A stretch of 64,000 bases of DNA from an uncultured Cohaesibacter sp. (GCF_963676485.1 NZ_OY781114.1:1240001-1304000), one strand, 5' to 3'. Shown: positions 15,366 to 25,314, counted from the stretch's first letter. Made by a program: numbers and translations. The notes: generated from the letters alone by a model not told the origin.

Positions 15366-18300
15366 CTTACGATCTCCGCGTTGCATTTTGCCGCCACTTT
15401 CATGATGCGGGACTTCAGGTCCGGAGTGACTTCGACCTGCTCCAGAGCACCAGGGATGGTATGTGCCACTTCCATGACAGCGCCATTCTCGACAACTTTG
15501 GTCAGTTCGAAGAGCTCAGGAACATCCTGATAGCAGGCTTTGCAGTTTGTGCAGAGCGATACATCCTCTTCATGAATGTGCGGCAGGCTGGCTCCAGCAG
15601 CGGCAGGCGCTGCCTGGGATGCACCATTTGCCGCAGCGGCAGAAGCCGTACCACCAAGCCCAAGAACGGCCGGGGAAGCAGACATGGATGCCATTTCAGC
15701 CATACCGGCTGCGATGCTATCCATGGAAAGCTCACGGGATTCCAGAGCTTCCTTGTATTTCTGTTCCATGGCAGCCAACTCTTTGCTGTGGGCAGCATCG
15801 AGTTTGGCAGCGGTCTGACCGGCCAGATGCTGAAGCGTGCGCCAGTTGTGACGGCGTTCTTCAACCAGATGCACGACCATAGCGCCGACTTCCAGCTTGA
15901 CCAGTTCACGTTTGGCATTGGCCTTCAGGATATATGGCACCTTGCGGCCACGCTCTACTGCTGGCATGTCGATATATTCATGCAGCGGCACAGCGTCCAC
16001 TTCACCCTTGATCAGACGGAACTGCTTTTTGAAGCGGGTTTCGTCATAGGCATAATCAGCCGGGGTCAGAGGCAGATCCATCAGCTTGAGCTGACCATCT
16101 TCCATATAGGAGATCGTCTGCATGGCCCAGTCCTGATCCAGTGCCGGGTTGCCTTCGATATTGAAGCGTTCAGCGAGGGTTTCCCCTGCTTTCGGATCAT
16201 GAACGAAGAGCGGGCTGACACGGGCTTCAACAGCCAGTTTCGAGCGACGGTTGGCAGCGTCGTCAGCAATCCCGTGTTCACCCTGACATGGCGTGTAAAC
16301 GTCAAGCAGTGCCGGTGAAGAGGAATGTTTCAGATAAGCCATCACATTCTTGAGGAAGTGACCCGGGAAGGATGTCGCACTCTGCACCACGAAGACATTC
16401 GGGTGGAAGCTTGCGATCAGCCCCAGTTCCTTGCGGTCTTCCAGTTTACCCGGATTGGCCTTGCCGAAGCGAGCCAGATCGCTGTCCTGACCGGACAGGG
16501 ATGCGGTAGAGGCCTGACCACCGGTGTTGGAGTAAACGCCGGAGTTGAGCACCATCACCTTGACCGGCGTGTTACTTGCCAGCAAGCGGGAGAGAGCCCC
16601 AAAGCCGATATCATAAGCAGCACCGTCACCGGAAATGTTCATGAAGGTGGGCAGCAGATCGCGTTCAGCGCTGGAGAAATTATGCCATTCGAAATTGTTC
16701 AGATATGCCCCGTCCGTTGCCGGATCATAGGCATTGGCCAATTCGAGTTTGGCAAGACGCATGGCCTTGAAGTCAACAGCCGCATTGGCGGTGGTGCCTT
16801 CAAAGATACCCTTGATAACGGCCGGTCCATCATGGAACAGGCTGTTGACCCATGGGTCATTGTAAGGGTTGAACGGGAAGGTGGAAGCATAAACCGAGCT
16901 ACAGCCTGTCGCGTTGGCAACAACCAACGGAGACTGACCATTACCGGTTGGACCTCCTTCGAGCATGAAGAGGCGTTTTTCAAGCGTTTTGAGGGCGCCG
17001 GAAATACGTGCTTCACGTTCGCTATCACCTTTGACTTCTTCAAGCTTCAGGGTCAGGCCGTTGACCAGTTCTTCCAGCTCACGCACATGAGACTTCTGAC
17101 GACGGTCATGGATCGCATGGGTTGCGGAAACAACCTGACGAATAGCCGTAACCTCGCCACAGCCGCGACAAGCACCGTGACCACCGGTGGTGGAATAGTA
17201 GTTGGCGCGATCCAGCATCATGCGCTTGATTTCGTTGTCGTCCTCAAAGGCCGGTTCAACAAAGCGTGCCGGTGTGTTCGGTGTCTTGGAAAGGAAGTTG
17301 AACTTGGACTGCAGATCATGCAGCAAGCCAGCATCCTGATCGGTTGCCACCAGGGCGCCCGGACCACAGATGTCCACGCATTCCAGACAGCCGGTGCACT
17401 TCCATGGGTCGATTGCCACTGCAAACAGACCACCCTGGCCGGTATGTTCGGCTTCCATGGCGTCGAAGAAAGGACGGGTCTTGGCAACGGGAAGAACCGA
17501 CACCGCTTCCACGATGCGTTCCAGATTGCCTTTGACAACGGCGCTTTCGACATAGAGCTCGTTGACCGCTTCGGCCACCAGCTTGGCAAAGCTCGGAGCG
17601 TCATCCAGCGCATTATATTTGCGACGGACAGCCTCACCGACGGAGCGGACATATTCACGAATGACGTCGCGCTGTTTCTCCGGCATGTCGATATCTTTGG
17701 CGGCAGCCATCAGCAGGGCATCGATATCGAAGACGCTTGGTGGAATGGCAGCATCCGGGCAGACCATGGAGCAGTCCAGACAGCCGGTGCATTTTTCCGG
17801 ATCAAAGACCGGCACTTCACGACGGAAGAGGCCCTTGTCCTTGGCAGCGGCAGACCCGGCAGGCATGAACATGCCAGACCCTGGCAGAACCGGTGCTTCG
17901 CCAATTTCACCTGCGCGGAATGGCGCAGCGACCGTTTCTTCATAATATGCGGTATCGAACAGGCCTTCAGGAGAGGATTCTGATGCAATACGGCACATGT
18001 TGGAAGAAATGGACGGGCTGAATTCAGGAACCGGATCGCCAGCAGCGTCCACTTCCACAAAATCAGGAGCCGAATAATCAACGACAGCCGTTTCCTCGAC
18101 ACCATCGCGGATAACCGCCATGTTGCCTTCGACAACAGCTTCACCCTTGGTACCGAATTTATAGCTGATCTGGCTGCGGATCTTTTCAATCACAGCTTCA
18201 CGATCGGCCCCTTCGGTAACGCGTTCCACATGGCCACAGACGGCACCGATGAAGGCGATCCCCATCATGCGGGTCTGAAGAGCGGCAACAGGGGCATGTT

Positions 18301-20341
18301 TCTTGGCAATGGCAAAGCCGTCAACAACCAGGAATTTGATTTTCCTGTCGCGAATGGTCTTGCGCATGGCTGAAGGCAGTTCTTTCCAGACTTCAAGCGG
18401 GGAAAGATTGGACTGCAGAATGAAGGTGCCGCCTTCAACAAGTCCGCGCAGCGGATTGCTGTGAGCGAAGACCTTATGGTCTGGCGAGACAACCACTTCC
18501 ACATCTTCCAGATCGGCGTTGGTGATCAGCACCGGCTCCGGAGAGAGCGTGATATAGTAGTTGGTCGGAGCCCCCGACTTTTCCGACCCATATTTCGGGG
18601 CGGACTTGGAATAAAGGTGCAGGGCGTTGGCCAGAATATCCGTGAGCAGCTTGCCGGTGGCAATCGTGCCGTAGCCGCCAACCGAATGGAAACGGATGCG
18701 CAGAGCACCTTCTGGCAGGAGGCTCGGGTTTGGCTTGGTTTCCAGTGCCATCAGTTCGGTTTCAGGATAAGCGTCTTTCAGCTTGGCCTGAAGCTCGGAC
18801 ATGGCCGGACTTGCATCCTTGGAGAAGAACTGGCTGCCCAGATAAACAAATGGCTGGCAAGCGCCGTCCATATTTTCAAAAGCTGCGACCAGATGGCGAG
18901 GCTGCAGGTCATGGGCACCCAAGCCAAAGATGGCGGTCGTCAGTTTTGGCAGTTCCGTGATGGCCGGAACGCCCGGATAGCGTTCGCCTGCACCATTTTC
19001 CATCCCTTTCATCAAAGCTTCCTTGACGAAGGCTGTCAGAGCGGTGTTATCGGAACGCTCAAGAATGGTGACGGCTTTCTTGCCTTTGACAGCTTCCACG
19101 AATTCCGCATCAGGGAATGGCTGCAGCATCTTGATGGATACCACGCCGACTTTTTTGCCCTGACGGCGCAGGTAAGCGGCAACAGCTTCGGCATCATCGG
19201 TCACAGAGCCAAGGCCAACCACAACCGTTTCAGCATCTTCGCATTCAAAGCATTTAACAGGTGCATAGCTGCGACCGGTCAGAGCGGAATATTCATCCAT
19301 GGCTTCGCGCACAAAGCGGGCAACGTCGCGGACGAAGTGGGTGCGATGGTCAACGGAGCCTGCCTGGAAATCTGGCTGGTTCTGAACACCACCGGTCAGG
19401 CCCGGATTGTTGATATCGACCTGAGCAGGGACGCGCTGGCGGGTGCCTTTCTGGAAGGCATTGGTCCACTGGCGATTCCACTGCGTGTGCAGCTCGGCAG
19501 GCAGCATGTCGAGGGTTTTGGCAACAAGGTCGCCAGCATTGTCTTCTTCAACGGCATCTGCATTTTCGTCAAGGAAGGCAACGAGCTTGGCATAAGCGTC
19601 CTGCTCCATATCCGAGCTGTGACGGCCCAGATAACGTTTAAGCTGGAAGACACGACCCTTGGCACCATAAAGCATTTCCTGTGCGACGGTCGGGCACATG
19701 ATACGCTCGGACGGGTCACCGACAAACTCACGCAGCAGATCTTCTTCCGGCATCAGCACTTCGCTCATCATATGCGAGGTGACGAAGCCGTCCATGCCGT
19801 TTGCGACAGGAATCATGGACATCGCGCTGACCTTGTAGGAGATCGCGGCGAGGTCGGCTGCTTCCTGCGGGTTGGAGCCGAACAGGATGGTGTAACCGGA
19901 CGGCAGCAGAGCGTAGATGTCGTCATGACCAGCCATCACGTTCAGTGAATGACGGGAAACGGACCGGGCTGCAACCTGCATGACAAAACCGCCGACTTTC
20001 TTGCCGACGGTGACATAATGCGATTCAAGGCCGTAAAGCACGCCTTGGGAAGATGAAGCGTTGGACACATATTGTCCACCCGTGAGCGCGGCACCAAGCG
20101 CGCCAGACTGGGCTGAATGTTCCCCTTCAGGCTCGAAGAAGAAGGGATGACGACCCCAGACATTAAGTCCGCCGCCAGCTCTGAAAGCTTCGTAGATTTC
20201 GGCAATTTCGGTTGAAGGCGTGATCGGATAGCCGATGACACCACCGCACACCTGTCCCATAACCTGGGCCACGGCGCCGTTACCGTTAATTACCGTTGAA
20301 TTTCCGGGATACGCCGGTGTTTTTGGAAGTTTTTCGTTCAT
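15362..20341 (-). CDS. Very long pyruvate:ferredoxin (2-oxoacid) oxidoreductase
   Basis: This 1659-residue protein exceeds the usual 1170-1200 for single-chain enzymes (NifJ type). It decarboxylates a 2-oxoacid to acyl-CoA and reduces ferredoxin. Domains in order: an alpha domain (IGYPITPSTEIAEIY near 38); a gamma domain (RIRFHSVGGYGTIATGK near 548); two [4Fe-4S] motifs, CTGCLDCSMVCP (near 851) and CTGCLECVDIC (near 982); a TPP domain with GACRGCGE (near 1056), SGDGAAYDIGFGA (near 1237) and NSGVYSNTGG (near 1266). An extra 300 residues follow, including an Ala/Pro-rich linker and a C-terminal ferredoxin (CTNCKAC near 1597). ATG 20341 was chosen (GGTGGAG just before it); an upstream GTG is possible. 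Its gene overlaps that of the fused Nfn protein. Pyruvate is inferred; the true substrate is untested. Confidence 0.9.
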   Translation of the reverse strand: MNEKLPKTPAYPGNSTVINGNGAVAQVMGQVCGGVIGYPITPSTEIAEIYEAFRAGGGLNVWGRHPFFFEPEGEHSAQSGALGAALTGGQYVSNASSSQGVLYGLESHYVTVGKKVGGFVMQVAARSVSRHSLNVMAGHDDIYALLPSGYTILFGSNPQEAADLAAISYKVSAMSMIPVANGMDGFVTSHMMSEVLMPEEDLLREFVGDPSERIMCPTVAQEMLYGAKGRVFQLKRYLGRHSSDMEQDAYAKLVAFLDENADAVEEDNAGDLVAKTLDMLPAELHTQWNRQWTNAFQKGTRQRVPAQVDINNPGLTGGVQNQPDFQAGSVDHRTHFVRDVARFVREAMDEYSALTGRSYAPVKCFECEDAETVVVGLGSVTDDAEAVAAYLRRQGKKVGVVSIKMLQPFPDAEFVEAVKGKKAVTILERSDNTALTAFVKEALMKGMENGAGERYPGVPAITELPKLTTAIFGLGAHDLQPRHLVAAFENMDGACQPFVYLGSQFFSKDASPAMSELQAKLKDAYPETELMALETKPNPSLLPEGALRIRFHSVGGYGTIATGKLLTDILANALHLYSKSAPKYGSEKSGAPTNYYITLSPEPVLITNADLEDVEVVVSPDHKVFAHSNPLRGLVEGGTFILQSNLSPLEVWKELPSAMRKTIRDRKIKFLVVDGFAIAKKHAPVAALQTRMMGIAFIGAVCGHVERVTEGADREAVIEKIRSQISYKFGTKGEAVVEGNMAVIRDGVEETAVVDYSAPDFVEVDAAGDPVPEFSPSISSNMCRIASESSPEGLFDTAYYEETVAAPFRAGEIGEAPVLPGSGMFMPAGSAAAKDKGLFRREVPVFDPEKCTGCLDCSMVCPDAAIPPSVFDIDALLMAAAKDIDMPEKQRDVIREYVRSVGEAVRRKYNALDDAPSFAKLVAEAVNELYVESAVVKGNLERIVEAVSVLPVAKTRPFFDAMEAEHTGQGGLFAVAIDPWKCTGCLECVDICGPGALVATDQDAGLLHDLQSKFNFLSKTPNTPARFVEPAFEDDNEIKRMMLDRANYYSTTGGHGACRGCGEVTAIRQVVSATHAIHDRRQKSHVRELEELVNGLTLKLEEVKGDSEREARISGALKTLEKRLFMLEGGPTGNGQSPLVVANATGCSSVYASTFPFNPYNDPWVNSLFHDGPAVIKGIFEGTTANAAVDFKAMRLAKLELANAYDPATDGAYLNNFEWHNFSSAERDLLPTFMNISGDGAAYDIGFGALSRLLASNTPVKVMVLNSGVYSNTGGQASTASLSGQDSDLARFGKANPGKLEDRKELGLIASFHPNVFVVQSATSFPGHFLKNVMAYLKHSSSPALLDVYTPCQGEHGIADDAANRRSKLAVEARVSPLFVHDPKAGETLAERFNIEGNPALDQDWAMQTISYMEDGQLKLMDLPLTPADYAYDETRFKKQFRLIKGEVDAVPLHEYIDMPAVERGRKVPYILKANAKRELVKLEVGAMVVHLVEERRHNWRTLQHLAGQTAAKLDAAHSKELAAMEQKYKEALESRELSMDSIAAGMAEMASMSASPAVLGLGGTASAAAANGASQAAPAAAGASLPHIHEEDVSLCTNCKACYQDVPELFELTKVVENGAVMEVAHTIPGALEQVEVTPDLKSRIMKVAAKCNAEIVR

Positions 20342-21506
20342 ATTCTCCACCCAATTACAACAGACCGGTTGTTGGTAGTCTCAGCCCGTCGAAATGAAAT
20401 AAAGTGCTCATAGAATTGCCTGCAACCAAAGCCCAGTGGCAAAGGCGGTCACCCCAGGTCCTCAGATACCTTCAGCTGTCAGAAGCAGTCGCGTGGTCTA
20501 GATGGTCATGTGAGCCACTCAAAAGCCCCGGAAATGCATGGCCCCATGGCCATAACTCCCGATACTTTAGTGTTATAATCGTTAGTCTATCCAATGGCTT
20601 TCGGCGTTGATTTGCATCAACACAGCCTCTTGGCCGCAGGACTCCACCGCATGATGATACAATTTCTAGCGCGATTAGAGCTGTTCAAGAAGGTGGCTTT
20701 AGAGACTGTTTTTAAAGTGTTTTTCTCCAGCAAACCAAGGCAAGTAAAGAGGCATGGATACACCTTAGGATTAGGTAGGAAGGGTTTTTCTCGACATATT
20801 TGCTAATAAGACGAAAGAATAAAACAGGTCTTTCGCAATCCACTACACTGCAATTCTATCAGCTGCCGCCCTCGCCCTCCGGCACCCTTTGGCTGGTCGG
20901 ATGCAAGGGTGACCCCTTCCATTTTAGCCCACCTGAGATTTTCTAGGTCTTTGGGCGGATCTTTTCACGCGGCGAAATCCGGTATTTGGGTAAAAATCGA
21001 ATGCGCTAGAGGAGAGTAGGGAACATGATAATCCCACAAGCCGGGGCCAGCTCAGCTCCCAAAACGACTCACTTTAACGCAAGGCCTGACAGTTTCTCGT
21101 AGCGACGCCATATTAAATATGTAAGCGAGTGAAAGATCTTATTTTCGGCCTTATTTGGCAAAACACAGCCCCAGATGATTAACACCAAAGCCTCAGCAGT
21201 TAATATTCACAGACCGCATAACTTTGCATAGCGATTTTTTCTGTTATGCAACTTACCTCTATCCACTTTGGTCTAATGCGCGATTCTCGCCAATTTGCTG
21301 CGAATTCAGGGTTCAACTAGCCTTTGGTCCAAACCTTTTACTGCTTCCAACCCTTTATCTCATTAGAATAAATGAGTAATACTTCCGGCATTGAGGATTT
21401 TGTCATCGGGTGTCCGATCCATAATTTCCGGCGGGTTTTTTACCCGTTCAACCTCAACCTTAACGCAGCGCTCAATCCGGGCGCTGCCTAGCATAGCGGT
21501 AATAAA
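20342..21506. promoter_or_regulatory. Divergent control region between PFOR operon and decarboxylase operon
   Basis: These 1165 bases contain no convincing gene. They hold the promoters of two divergent operons. Seen elements are the FNR box at 20607-20620 and a TATAAC-like -10 hexamer on the minus strand at 20577-20572. A seven-base inverted repeat TTGCATA/TATGCAA (21224-21230, 21245-21251) lies toward the decarboxylase genes. There is also a short AT palindrome, CATATT-A-AATATG, at 21109-21121. The leader of the carboxyltransferase gene has no strong ribosome-binding site. Confidence 0.55.
20607..20620 (-). promoter_or_regulatory. FNR-type box upstream of PFOR
   Basis: TTGAT-TTGC-ATCAA is a perfect match to the FNR/FnrL/Anr consensus TTGAT-N4-ATCAA. 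It is centred about 270 bases upstream of the PFOR start. A TATAAC hexamer on the minus strand about 39 bases nearer the gene could be the -10 element, which is somewhat further than the ideal activator spacing. It implies induction when oxygen is low. Confidence 0.7.
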
Positions 21507-23060
21507 ATGGCGATTTCCAAAACTCTTTCTGATGAGTTGGAGAAACGGCGCAAAATCGCACTGGACGGTGGCGGCGCAAAGAAAGCTGAAGACAGACATG
21601 CCAAAGGGCGTATGACTGCCCGTGAACGCCTCGGGGGTCTTTTCTCTGAAGGTACGTTCCAGGAATTCGGCTTGCATGCGCAACACAATACCCGTTACTT
21701 CGGTATGGCCGATAAATCCATCCCGACGGACGGTGTTATTTGCGGCACAGGCTTTGTCGACGGTCGTCCAGTAGCAGCCTTTTCCCAGGATTTCGGCGTG
21801 GTTGGTGGCTCCTTGGGTGAAATTCACTCCAAGAAAATTTGCGCAGCCCTCGATCATGCTGTGAAAGCAGGCGTACCTGTTGTTGGCTTCAACGATTCAG
21901 GCGGAGCACGTATTCAGGAGGGTGTTGGTGCCCTTTCCGGTTATGGTCAGGTATTCTATCGCAACGTTCAGCTCTCTGGCGTTGTGCCTCAGATTTCTGT
22001 CATCGCAGGCCCTTGCGCCGGTGGTGCAGCCTACAGCCCTGCCCTGACCGACTTCCTTATCATGACCCGCGAAAACGCACAGATGTTCATCTGTGGACCA
22101 GAAGTTATTCGCGCCGTGACCGGTCAGATCACCACAATGGAAGAAATCGGGTCGGCTCAAGCGCATGCTTCCGTATCCGGTAACATTCACTTCATTGCTG
22201 AAAACGACCAGCATGCTGTGCAGATCGTGCACAAGCTGCTTTCGTTCCTGCCATCAAACAACATGATGGATCCGCCGCATCATATCGAGCCGGACCTGAA
22301 AATTGTTGATGACCCTGCATTGGATGAGCTGGTTCCAGCCGATTCCAAGACACCGTTTGATTGCCGTGAGGTTATCAAAAGCCTTGCTGACGACGGTGAT
22401 TTCCTTGAAGTCATGGAACATTTTGCAGCAAACATCGTAATCGGCTTCGGTCGCATTGGCGGCATGGTCGTTGGTTTCGTTTCCAACCAGCCAACCGTTA
22501 AAGCGGGCACGCTGGATATCGATGCCAGTGACAAGGCTGCGCGCTTTGTTCGTTTCTGCAACGTCTATAATATCCCGATTGTTACCCTCGTCGATGTTCC
22601 CGGCTTCCTGCCAGGCGTCGCTGAAGAACGTCGCGGTATTATTCGTCACGGCGCAAAAATGCTCTTCGCATATGCCTCTGCTACTGTTCCCAAGATCACT
22701 GTTATCATGCGTAAAGCCTATGGTGGCGCGTATCTGGCAATGTGCTCGGAAGACATGGGTGCAGACCGCGTTATGGCATGGCCTACGGCCGAGATTGCTG
22801 TGATGGGTGCTGAAGGCGCTGTCAATATCCTTTACCGTAAGGAATTGAAAGAAGCAGAAGACAAGACAGCCAAGGCAAAAGAACTTGCTGATGAATATCG
22901 CAAAGAATTTGCTACTCCTTACTTGTCTGCTGGCAGATTGGCTATCCATGACATCATTCAGCCTCGCGAAACCAAGAGTGCTATTGCCCTCTCGCTTCGT
23001 GGCCTGATGTCCAAACGGGAAACCCGTCCGCCGAAGAAACACGGCAACATTCCACTCTGA
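21507..23060 (+). CDS. mmdA: Biotin-dependent decarboxylase carboxyltransferase subunit (MmdA type)
   Basis: This 517-residue acyl-CoA carboxyltransferase removes the carboxyl group from methylmalonyl-CoA or a similar acyl-CoA and loads it on biotin. It has the N- and C-half crotonase-like folds: PVVGFNDSGGARIQEGVGAL (near 130), GPCAGGAAYSPALTDF (near 171), VDVPGFLPGVAEERRGIIRH (near 365) and RKAYGGAYLAMC (near 405). Length and motifs fit the MmdA/PccB family. The neighbouring membrane subunits make a sodium pump more likely than a carboxylase, and no biotin carboxylase is present. The ATG at 21507 follows an in-frame stop at 21487-21489, so no longer start is possible. Glutaconyl-CoA as substrate cannot be excluded. 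Confidence 0.9.
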   Translation: MAISKTLSDELEKRRKIALDGGGAKKAEDRHAKGRMTARERLGGLFSEGTFQEFGLHAQHNTRYFGMADKSIPTDGVICGTGFVDGRPVAAFSQDFGVVGGSLGEIHSKKICAALDHAVKAGVPVVGFNDSGGARIQEGVGALSGYGQVFYRNVQLSGVVPQISVIAGPCAGGAAYSPALTDFLIMTRENAQMFICGPEVIRAVTGQITTMEEIGSAQAHASVSGNIHFIAENDQHAVQIVHKLLSFLPSNNMMDPPHHIEPDLKIVDDPALDELVPADSKTPFDCREVIKSLADDGDFLEVMEHFAANIVIGFGRIGGMVVGFVSNQPTVKAGTLDIDASDKAARFVRFCNVYNIPIVTLVDVPGFLPGVAEERRGIIRHGAKMLFAYASATVPKITVIMRKAYGGAYLAMCSEDMGADRVMAWPTAEIAVMGAEGAVNILYRKELKEAEDKTAKAKELADEYRKEFATPYLSAGRLAIHDIIQPRETKSAIALSLRGLMSKRETRPPKKHGNIPL

Positions 23061-23076
23061 GCAAAGGATTATCTTG

Positions 23077-23487
23077 ATGCTCGAAAACCTGGAAATCATC
23101 GTAACGGGCTTTTTAGTGGTAATGCTGGCTCTTGCCATCCTGTGGGCAGCTTGTTCTCTGGTCGGAAGCTTTTTTATCCGCCAGGAAAAGAACAACTCTG
23201 GCACAGGGGGCAAGGACCATGCCCCGAAGGTACCGCCGCGTGCGGCGGTCGCCTCCCGGGCAGGCGTACCACCACATCATCTGGCTGCAATCGCAGCAGC
23301 CGTAGCCGCAACTCTTGGGGCAGGATACAAAGTGACACGCGTCGCAGCTCCTCCCCATAAAGTCAGCGAATGGCCACTGGAAGGTCGAATTTCATCATTC
23401 TCGGGACATAACACCCGTAATGGCTGGGCTTCCATGATGCCCTTGAACAGTAGCCAGACCCCCAATTCTCTGAGAGGACAAAAGTAA
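23077..23487 (+). CDS. Small membrane subunit of Na+-pumping decarboxylase (OadG/MmdC-like)
   Basis: This 136-residue protein has one N-terminal membrane helix (ITGFLVVMLALAILWAA-like, residues 7-28) and a basic, Ala/Pro-rich cytoplasmic tail. In Na+ decarboxylases the small subunit anchors the carboxyltransferase to the membrane pump. The C-terminal part resembles trailing segments of such subunits (SEWPLEGRISSF, NGWASM). ATG 23077 with AAAGGA before it is preferred to an upstream TTG. It overlaps the start of the biotin carrier gene by one base and sits 16 bases after mmdA, so it is part of the same operon. Assignment rests largely on size, topology and context. Confidence 0.75.
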   Translation: MLENLEIIVTGFLVVMLALAILWAACSLVGSFFIRQEKNNSGTGGKDHAPKVPPRAAVASRAGVPPHHLAAIAAAVAATLGAGYKVTRVAAPPHKVSEWPLEGRISSFSGHNTRNGWASMMPLNSSQTPNSLRGQK

Positions 23488-23885
23488 TGAAACGCTTGCG
23501 GATCACCGTACAGGGCATCACCTACGATGTAACGGTGGAAGACGAAGATATGGACAACGCTGCTCCGGCTCCGGCTGCGAAACCAGCAGCTCCCGCCCCA
23601 GTAGCCGCCGCTCCAGCTCCTGCCGCTCCGGTCGCTCCGGCTCCTGCAGCAGCTCCTGCCGCTCCAGCTGGTGATGGCGCTGTGCCTAGCCCGCTTTCAG
23701 GGACTGTCATCAGCGTTGACGTTTCTGTTGGTCAGAAAGTTTCAGCTGGCGACACTCTGGTTGTCCTTGAAGCCATGAAGATGAACACGAACATCAGTGC
23801 TCCATCTGATGGCACAGTTACCGCGGTCAATGTGGCAGCCGGTGCTACCGTGACCGAGGGTCAAGTTCTTGTAACCCTTTCATAA
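23487..23885 (+). CDS. Biotin carboxyl carrier protein of the decarboxylase
   Basis: This 132-residue protein carries biotin between the carboxyltransferase and the membrane pump. Residues 25-62 form an Ala/Pro hinge. Residues 65-132 form the biotinyl domain, with the lysine of EAMKM (Lys98) as attachment site and the mirrored half [20 protein letters not shown]. Length and layout match MmdC/GcdC-type carriers. It starts at an ATG overlapping the stop of the preceding gene (TAATG), so the two are translationally coupled. It is strongly supported by sequence. Confidence 0.95.
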   Translation: MKRLRITVQGITYDVTVEDEDMDNAAPAPAAKPAAPAPVAAAPAPAAPVAPAPAAAPAAPAGDGAVPSPLSGTVISVDVSVGQKVSAGDTLVVLEAMKMNTNISAPSDGTVTAVNVAAGATVTEGQVLVTLS

Positions 23886-23902
23886 GGAGGGAGATCCTTC
23901 TC

Positions 23903-25054
23903 ATGGAAGGCACAGCAACTCAGGCCTCCAAGCTTGAACAGATTTGGCATTTGACCGCTTTTGGCGATGTGACCTGGCAAATGATGGTCATGTGGGCGAT
24001 CATTGCTCTGCTGTTCTATCTTGCGATCTACAAAAAATTTGAACCGCTTCTGCTAATCCCTATCGCCTTCGGTGCACTGCTGGCCAACCTGCCCACGCAG
24101 GGCCTGGTCAACTTGCCTCATGGCGGAGAGCCTGGCGGTCTCTACTACTATATTTCCAAAGGCGTTGAGCTGGAAATCTTCCCACCGCTCATCTTCATGG
24201 GCGTTGGGGCTTTGACTGACTTCGGTCCGTTGATCGCCAACCCGCGTACGCTGCTCCTCGGTGCAGCTGCTCAGTTTGGCGTGTTCGCTACCTTCCTTGG
24301 TGCAACCTTCATTGGCTTCCAGCCACATGAGGCTGCTGCCATTGGTATCATTGGTGGTGCTGACGGCCCGACCTCGATCTTCCTTGCCAGCAAGTTGGCT
24401 CCGGATCTGCTGGCTCCAATCGCGGTTGCAGCTTATAGCTACATGGCGCTTGTGCCGTTGATCCAGCCTCCGATCATGCGTGCTCTGACCTCTGAATCAG
24501 AACGCAAAATCAAGATGAAATCCCTGCGTAAAGTGGGTCGCCTTGAAAAGCTCATCTTCGCAGGCATGGTGACGATCCTTGTGATCCTGCTGGTTCCTGC
24601 AGCAGCCGCCCTGATCGGCATGCTGATGCTGGGTAACTTCCTTCGGGAAAGCCTTGAAGCAGAACGCATCACCAAGGCTGCACAGAACGAGGTGGTCAAC
24701 GTCATCACGATCTTCCTGGGTACGTCCGTCGGCATCACGATGACGGCAGAACGCTTCCTGAACTTCGACACCATGAAGATTCTGTCTCTGGGCATCGTCG
24801 CTTTCAGTATTGCTACTGGTTGCGGTATTCTGATGGCCAAACTGATGAACGTGTTCTCGAAGAACAAGATCAACCCGCTTATCGGGTCTGCCGGTGTGTC
24901 TGCGGTGCCTATGGCCGCACGCGTTAGCCAGGTGGAAGGCCAGAAAGCGGATCCAAGCAACTTCCTTCTCATGCATGCCATGGGTCCGAACGTTGCCGGT
25001 GTGATTGGCACAGCAGTGGTAGCAGGCTTCTTCCTCGCCTGGTTCTCACTCTGA
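23903..25054 (+). CDS. Na+-translocating decarboxylase beta subunit (OadB/MmdB/GcdB)
   Basis: This 383-residue polytopic membrane protein transfers carboxybiotin to CO2 release while exporting Na+. It contains the family signature with the essential Asp, [15 protein letters not shown] (near 152), and the later [20 protein letters not shown] region (near 325). At least nine hydrophobic helices can be seen. A strong AAGGAGGGAG ribosome-binding site precedes the ATG. It is last in the four-gene operon and is followed by a terminator. The family is clear; whether the substrate is methylmalonyl-CoA, oxaloacetate or glutaconyl-CoA depends on the MmdA partner, which favours an acyl-CoA. Confidence 0.95.
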   Translation: MEGTATQASKLEQIWHLTAFGDVTWQMMVMWAIIALLFYLAIYKKFEPLLLIPIAFGALLANLPTQGLVNLPHGGEPGGLYYYISKGVELEIFPPLIFMGVGALTDFGPLIANPRTLLLGAAAQFGVFATFLGATFIGFQPHEAAAIGIIGGADGPTSIFLASKLAPDLLAPIAVAAYSYMALVPLIQPPIMRALTSESERKIKMKSLRKVGRLEKLIFAGMVTILVILLVPAAAALIGMLMLGNFLRESLEAERITKAAQNEVVNVITIFLGTSVGITMTAERFLNFDTMKILSLGIVAFSIATGCGILMAKLMNVFSKNKINPLIGSAGVSAVPMAARVSQVEGQKADPSNFLLMHAMGPNVAGVIGTAVVAGFFLAWFSL

Positions 25055-25082
25055 CCGTCAAGTCTACGATCTGAACAAATTG

Positions 25083-25112
25083 AAGCGCGGGTCTTAAGGC
25101 CTGCGCTTTTTT
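25083..25112 (+). terminator. Terminator of the Na+ decarboxylase operon
   Basis: The stem AAGCGC (25083-25088) with GCGCTT (25103-25108) is followed by a run of T to 25112. It lies about 30 bases after the stop of the beta subunit gene. Confidence 0.8.
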
Positions 25113-25195
25113 GTTGCCTTCCCTCTTTGTTATTTACTCCCTTTTCACCAGTCCGATTCAACCTTAGTCGTACAAAGTGGCAGAACACAGCCCTT

Positions 25196-25209
25196 TTGAT
25201 TGGTGTCAA
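25196..25209 (+). promoter_or_regulatory. FNR-type box upstream of Nfn-Kor operon
   Basis: TTGAT-TGGT-GTCAA matches the FNR consensus with one mismatch. It is centred about 112 bases upstream of the NfnA start. No ideal -10 hexamer stands out at the canonical spacing; TTGTAT at 25244-25249 is a weak candidate. Its presence in front of the paralogous operon supports shared oxygen control. Confidence 0.55.
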
Positions 25210-25314
25210 TGTTTCCCCCCTCCATGAGCGTAGCGTCGAAGCTGTTGTATTTGTTCCGATTATTGCAACCTGTGCAATCTAGTTGGCAAATTCCGCAACA
25301 ATGGGAGGAAAGTC

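Noticed and set aside
16325-17983. 552-codon frame antisense to PFOR
   Set aside because: Shadow of a strong coding gene, no ribosome-binding site.
18461-19948. 495-codon frame antisense to PFOR
   Set aside because: Same reason as above.
21109-21121. Short palindrome CATATT-A-AATATG
   Set aside because: Too short and AT-rich to be more than chance in a 1.1 kb gap.
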